From assembly GCA_030706065.1 (NCBI GenBank), contig JAUZPH010000127.1, positions 1 through 8,931 of the forward strand: a stretch of 8,931 nt of DNA. The letters run 5' to 3'. The first letter of the stretch is position 1, and the number at the start of each line of letters is the position of its first letter. Shown here one piece after another: positions 6,105 through 8,931 of the stretch. The DNA is from Bacillota bacterium. Lineage in GTDB: Bacteria; Bacillota; Clostridia; Clostridiales; Clostridiaceae. Position numbers and translations under genes: made by a program. A model generated the notes under the pieces. The model was given only the letters and a program-made list of their open reading frames with translations, made no database searches and was not told the DNA's origin.

Positions 6105-6133
6105 GGAACTTAACGGGAACCTTATACGTCTAA
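6105..6133 (+). promoter_or_regulatory. ECF (group 4) sigma-factor-type promoter for the VWA gene
   Basis: GGAACTT (6105-6111), 16 nt, then GTCTAA (6128-6133) matches the ECF pattern of an AAC-containing -35 and a CGTC-containing -10 and is close to the E. coli sigma-E consensus. It lies about 50 nt before the ATG at 6184. A second GGGAAC (6114-6119) sits in the spacer as a short direct repeat. No TATAAT-type alternative with a good -35 was seen. No sigma factor gene is in the window. Confidence 0.6.
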
Positions 6134-6183
6134 ATTATAAAATAGACAGGCAGATATATTAAATTAAGGGGGTTCCTGAGAAA

Positions 6184-7797
6184 ATGAGGAAAAGAAGTAT
6201 TATGTACCTGATTTGCTCTTTGATGTTGCTTTCAATGTTTTCCGGCTGTAAAAAGTCGGCGAACAGTCCAAGCCTAAGCTCCAGAAAACCAAACATGTCA
6301 TCGGCTGCCGGGACTCAATCAATTAACGGTTCATCAAGTACAAGCAGTGTGAGCAAGGGGGACGCCAGTATAGCCTATGATACCGGAAAGGATGTTAATA
6401 CTGAGGAGTATATGCATACAAAGGAAAATGGATTAAAGAGCGCAGCAGCCTCGCCGCAGTCCACTTTTTCCATAGATGTGGATACGGCCTCCTACAGCAA
6501 TATGAGGAGGTTTCTGACAGAGAACCAACTGCCGCCGGTGGATGCGGTTAGAATAGAGGAACTCATAAATTATTTTGATTATGAGTATCCCAATCCTGAA
6601 AAGGATGTGCCCTTTTCCATTACTACAGAGGTTGCAGCCTGTCCATGGAACAGCAGCCACTATCTTGCGATGATAGGCTTGCAGGGAAGACGTATGGACA
6701 AGGAAAGCCTTCCGCCGAGCAACCTTGTATTCTTGCTTGATGTTTCCGGTTCAATGAGCGAGCCGAACAAGCTTCCCCTGGTGAAGTCAGCAATGAAACT
6801 GCTGGTGAATAACCTCACGGAGAAGGATAGAATATCCATAGTGGTGTATGCAGGAGCTGCCGGAACGGTTCTTGAGCCTACACCGGGAAATAACAAGGAC
6901 AAAATATTGAGTGCCATTGAAAAGTTGAATGCGGGAGGTTCCACAGCCGGGGCACAGGGAATACAGCTTGCTTACAGTCTTGCAAAAGAAAACTTTATAA
7001 AAGGCGGCAACAACCGGGTGATATTAGCCACGGATGGGGACTTCAATGTTGGTATAAGCAGCGATGAGGAATTGGTAAAGCTCATCGAAGAAAAGAGGAA
7101 GGATAATATATTCCTGAGCGTATTGGGTTTTGGAGAAGGAAACTTTAAGGATTCAAAGATGGAGGCACTGGCGGACAAGGGCAATGGAAATTTCGCGTAC
7201 ATCGACAGCCTTGAGGAGGCAAAAAAGGTACTGGTGGAGGAAATGGGTTCCACACTGATGACAATTGCCAAGGATGTTAAGATTCAGGTGGAATTTAATG
7301 CTGCAAAGGTTAAGGGCTACAGACTGGTGGGCTATGACAACAGGGTGTTGAACAATCAGGATTTCACTGACGATACAAAGGATGCCGGAGAGCTTGGAGC
7401 AGGGCATACCGTTACGGCTTTCTACGAGATAATTCCCGCCGGTTCCGATGAAAAGGTAGGAAGTGGAGATGAAAAAGTTAAAGAAGTAGAGGCTACAAAC
7501 AGCAGGAGTATGATGACGGTAAAACTGAGATATAAGAATCCGGACTCCGATGAAAGCAGGGAATTGTCAACGGCTGTAAAGGAAGAGGATGTAACACGGC
7601 AGCCCTCGGTCAATTTCAGGTTTGCCGCAGCGGCAGCGGAATACGGTATGCTTCTTAAAAATTCCGAGTATAAAGGGACAGCCAGCTTTGAACATGTTAT
7701 AAGTACTGCCTCGGAAGCAAGGGGAACGGATTTGTCCGGATACAGGTCGGAATTCATACGGCTTGTACAGACAGCACAGAAGCTTCAGGGTAAATAA
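6184..7797 (+). CDS. YfbK-type von Willebrand factor A domain lipoprotein
   Basis: The product is a 537-residue predicted lipoprotein on the outer face of the membrane. The N-terminus is a lipoprotein signal ending in MFSGC (lipidated Cys22; Phe at -3 is slightly atypical), followed by a Ser/Asn-rich linker to about residue 70. Next is the vWF_A N-terminal region (FSIDVDTASYSNMRRFL...LPPVDAVRIEELINYFDY), then a VWA domain (about 180-350) with a complete metal-ion adhesion site: DVSGS (186-190), Thr254 in GGSTAG and Asp284 in ATDGDF. The C-terminal part (KIQVEFNAAKVKGYRLVGYDNR onward) matches the DUF3520 region of this family. AAGGGGG (6166-6172) precedes the ATG. The cellular role of the family is poorly defined; VWA domains usually bind proteins through the metal site. 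Leu-Pro-Pro occurs at 116-118 and 176-178, of interest given the adjacent proteases. Confidence 0.93.
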   Translation: MRKRSIMYLICSLMLLSMFSGCKKSANSPSLSSRKPNMSSAAGTQSINGSSSTSSVSKGDASIAYDTGKDVNTEEYMHTKENGLKSAAASPQSTFSIDVDTASYSNMRRFLTENQLPPVDAVRIEELINYFDYEYPNPEKDVPFSITTEVAACPWNSSHYLAMIGLQGRRMDKESLPPSNLVFLLDVSGSMSEPNKLPLVKSAMKLLVNNLTEKDRISIVVYAGAAGTVLEPTPGNNKDKILSAIEKLNAGGSTAGAQGIQLAYSLAKENFIKGGNNRVILATDGDFNVGISSDEELVKLIEEKRKDNIFLSVLGFGEGNFKDSKMEALADKGNGNFAYIDSLEEAKKVLVEEMGSTLMTIAKDVKIQVEFNAAKVKGYRLVGYDNRVLNNQDFTDDTKDAGELGAGHTVTAFYEIIPAGSDEKVGSGDEKVKEVEATNSRSMMTVKLRYKNPDSDESRELSTAVKEEDVTRQPSVNFRFAAAAAEYGMLLKNSEYKGTASFEHVISTASEARGTDLSGYRSEFIRLVQTAQKLQGK

Positions 7798-7800
7798 ACC

Positions 7801-7830
7801 GCCGGCGGGTTGAATCGAACCTCCGACGGC
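7801..7830 (+). other. Imperfect GC-rich hairpin after the VWA gene
   Basis: GCCG...CGGC ends, an internal CGG/CCG and GTT/AAC pair with one mismatch and a small bulge around a GAATCG loop. No T-tract follows, so it is at best an accessory to the terminator at 7857. Read on the minus strand it contains GGTTCGATTC, which looks like a tRNA T-loop, but no tRNA can be built around it. Confidence 0.4.
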
Positions 7831-7856
7831 ATAGGCCATATTTTCAACAAGTCACT

Positions 7857-7890
7857 AATAAAGGCACCAGCCAGTCCTGGTGTCTTTATT
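7857..7890. terminator. Bidirectional intrinsic terminator between convergent genes
   Basis: AATAAAGGCACCAG (7857-7870) pairs with CTGGTGTCTTTATT (7877-7890) over 14 bp with a single G-U, around a 6-nt loop. The A-rich and T-rich ends make it usable from both sides: by the VWA gene (plus) and by the minus-strand gene ending at 7921. Confidence 0.85.
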
Positions 7891-7920
7891 TCGGGTCAAT
7901 ACAGCTATTTTTAATCCGTA

Positions 7921-8430
7921 TCAATGAGCGTAGTCCTGAAAATAAGTCAGAGCAGCTCCCTGCAATATTCGATCCAGAGCAGCAGGGGATACATTATATC
8001 TTTGAAGTATCTCCAGGACCCAGGGCTTTTGTTCCCTAAGATCCCGAAGAGCGGTACTGGCTCGTTCACCGGTGGAGCCTTTGTAGCTTCCGGAGTTCTC
8101 ATTGAAAAAGGATACCATGGATTCCACCAGATATATGAAGAGCCTTGAATCAACCGAGGCTGCGGATAATTCATAATGGAACGTTGTCAAATTATCGTAA
8201 ATGGCCTCTGCAGTTTTACCTGCATCTCCGGAGGCCCGGCTTTGAATGGGCATGATGCACTCGCTATGGGGACTTGCAACATTGTTATCCTCAATGTCGG
8301 GAAGATCCATATCCCCCGGACGGCGGAAAGAATAGTTCAATATACGCGAATATTGGGAAAGCATTGCAGCATACATGCAATAACTTTGAGGGGATTGTCT
8401 ATAATAGTTATTGTAGGGACCGTTCAGCAT
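7921..8430 (-). CDS. Hypothetical protein, 169 residues
   Basis: I do not recognise this protein. It is probably a real gene: GGAGG stands 7 nt before the ATG at 8430, the frame is open for 169 codons, and it ends 31 nt from a strong terminator. The product has a Tyr/Asn/Gln-rich N-terminus (MLNGPYNNYYRQSPQSYCMY), a loop-like middle, and a helical-looking second half (about 70-169; KTAEAIYDNLTTFHYEL, then DLREQKPWVLEILQRYNV). I see no signal peptide, membrane segment or metal-binding motif, so it is likely cytoplasmic. Its start region carries, 20 nt upstream of the ATG, the 17-nt motif also found before the protease pair. The partial gene 91 nt upstream on the same strand may be in the same operon. 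Confidence 0.8.
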   Translation of the reverse strand: MLNGPYNNYYRQSPQSYCMYAAMLSQYSRILNYSFRRPGDMDLPDIEDNNVASPHSECIMPIQSRASGDAGKTAEAIYDNLTTFHYELSAASVDSRLFIYLVESMVSFFNENSGSYKGSTGERASTALRDLREQKPWVLEILQRYNVSPAALDRILQGAALTYFQDYAH

Positions 8431-8450
8431 GTATATACCTCCGAATATAT

Positions 8451-8467
8451 TATTCAGTACATACTAT
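8451..8467 (-). promoter_or_regulatory. 17-nt motif shared with 3473-3489
   Basis: On the minus strand this reads ATAGTATGTACTGAATA, identical to 3473-3489, preceded by ATTGC in both places. It lies between the partial gene at 8522 and the start codon at 8430, a position suited to a promoter or operator. A weak TTGCAC-N15-TAATAT pair overlaps it. Confidence 0.4.
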
Positions 8468-8521
8468 GTGCAATAGTCCAAAATGATATTGAAACATATC
8501 AGTGTTATTACAGCCATCCGG

Positions 8522-8931
8522 TTATTTTACAGTGTCAATAGTCAGATCTATAAGCTTTTCGTACAGTTGGCGTGTGGTGGTTTCATCTGCCTTCCCGGAG
8601 GAAACACTGCCGCCGACGCAGAGCAGAATGTCTCCGTCAAGTACGGAATCCTTTGTGAGAATTCTTATCCATTGTATATTTAAGACCTTGATGGAGTATT
8701 TTTGATGACGGTACAACTCTATGGAAATTATTGAGTTGTAGTTGATGTCAAAGCACATATTTTCCAGGAGATTTATATAGCTCACACCCTGCGAGTTGTG
8801 ACCCGACTCTCCTGATGCGGGTTTAAAAACCCCCTTGTCAGGTTGGAGGTCCAGAGATCCGCTTGAAAAATATATAAGAGGAATGGTATACTGCTGGGTT
8901 CGGAGCTGTGGGAAGCCTTCCGGTAAGGTAA
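8522..8931 (-). CDS. Hypothetical protein, C-terminal part only (N-terminus beyond the right edge)
   Basis: The minus-strand frame is open from the window edge to TAA at 8522-8524, giving about 135 visible residues. It begins TLPEGFPQLRTQQYTIPLIY and passes without a stop through PASGESGHNSQG to the end LIDLTIDTVK. A GTG at 8785 could be taken as a start, but the frame continues well upstream of it and no ribosome binding site precedes it, so the gene is better read as cut by the edge. I recognise no family. The visible part has alternating hydrophobic stretches suggesting beta structure (SIISIELYR, YSIKVLNIQWIRIL, DGDILLCVGG) and no membrane segment. No terminator lies in the 91-nt gap to the next gene on the same strand, so the two may be co-transcribed. 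Confidence 0.65.
   Translation of the reverse strand, partial: TLPEGFPQLRTQQYTIPLIYFSSGSLDLQPDKGVFKPASGESGHNSQGVSYINLLENMCFDINYNSIISIELYRHQKYSIKVLNIQWIRILTKDSVLDGDILLCVGGSVSSGKADETTTRQLYEKLIDLTIDTVK

Noticed and set aside
8176..8541. 121-codon plus-strand open frame opposite the hypothetical gene
   Set aside because: The minus strand has a GGAGG-preceded start and a matching terminator; this frame has neither and spans the intergenic gap.

Overview
The window reads as chromosomal DNA of a Gram-positive clostridium. The signs are purine-rich Shine-Dalgarno sites (GGAGG, AGGGGGA, AAGGGGG), heavy use of AGG/AGA (Arg) and ATA (Ile) codons, AT-rich intergenic DNA around moderate-GC genes, TTATCCACA-type DnaA boxes and protein families common in Clostridia. 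The genus cannot be fixed from sequence reading alone.

Layout. (1) 1-1769, minus: a methyl-accepting chemotaxis protein (dCache sensor, HAMP, signalling domain), cut by the left edge just past the conserved signalling tip. (2) 1770-2262: a divergent, AT-rich control region. It holds an unusual leader for the chemoreceptor (Shine-Dalgarno site and start codon separated by a hairpin), a sigma-28-like promoter, a cre-like palindrome and a sigma-A-like promoter for the next gene. (3) 2263-3195, plus: an aldo/keto reductase-like protein lacking the usual catalytic His, ended by a clear intrinsic terminator. (4) 3230-3613: a gene-free stretch with three perfect DnaA boxes and then several copies of a GATGTGTGAGTTTA element, two of which face each other as a 100-nt hairpin. 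(5) 3614-6027, plus: two tandem paralogues, each a membrane anchor, two bacterial Ig-like (Big_4-type) domains and a C-terminal HEIGH zinc protease domain resembling the Pro-Pro endopeptidase / anthrax lethal factor (ATLF) family. The pair is flanked by 46-bp imperfect inverted repeats. (6) 6105-7797, plus: an ECF-sigma-like promoter, then a YfbK-type von Willebrand factor A lipoprotein. (7) 7857-7890: a bidirectional terminator shared with two convergent minus-strand genes of unknown function (7921-8430, and 8522 to the right edge, partial).

How the genes may work together. The most notable unit is 3491-7797: two membrane-tethered extracellular metalloproteases beside a lipid-anchored VWA protein that contains Leu-Pro-Pro sites. 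Known Pro-Pro endopeptidases release surface proteins from the cell, and as I recall at least one sits next to a VWA-containing surface protein that it cleaves. A protease/surface-protein module here is therefore reasonable but unproven, and these proteases lack part of the loop seen in characterised Pro-Pro endopeptidases. The pair has its own repeat-rich leader, and the VWA gene has a separate envelope-stress-type promoter. The chemoreceptor and reductase look unrelated to this module.
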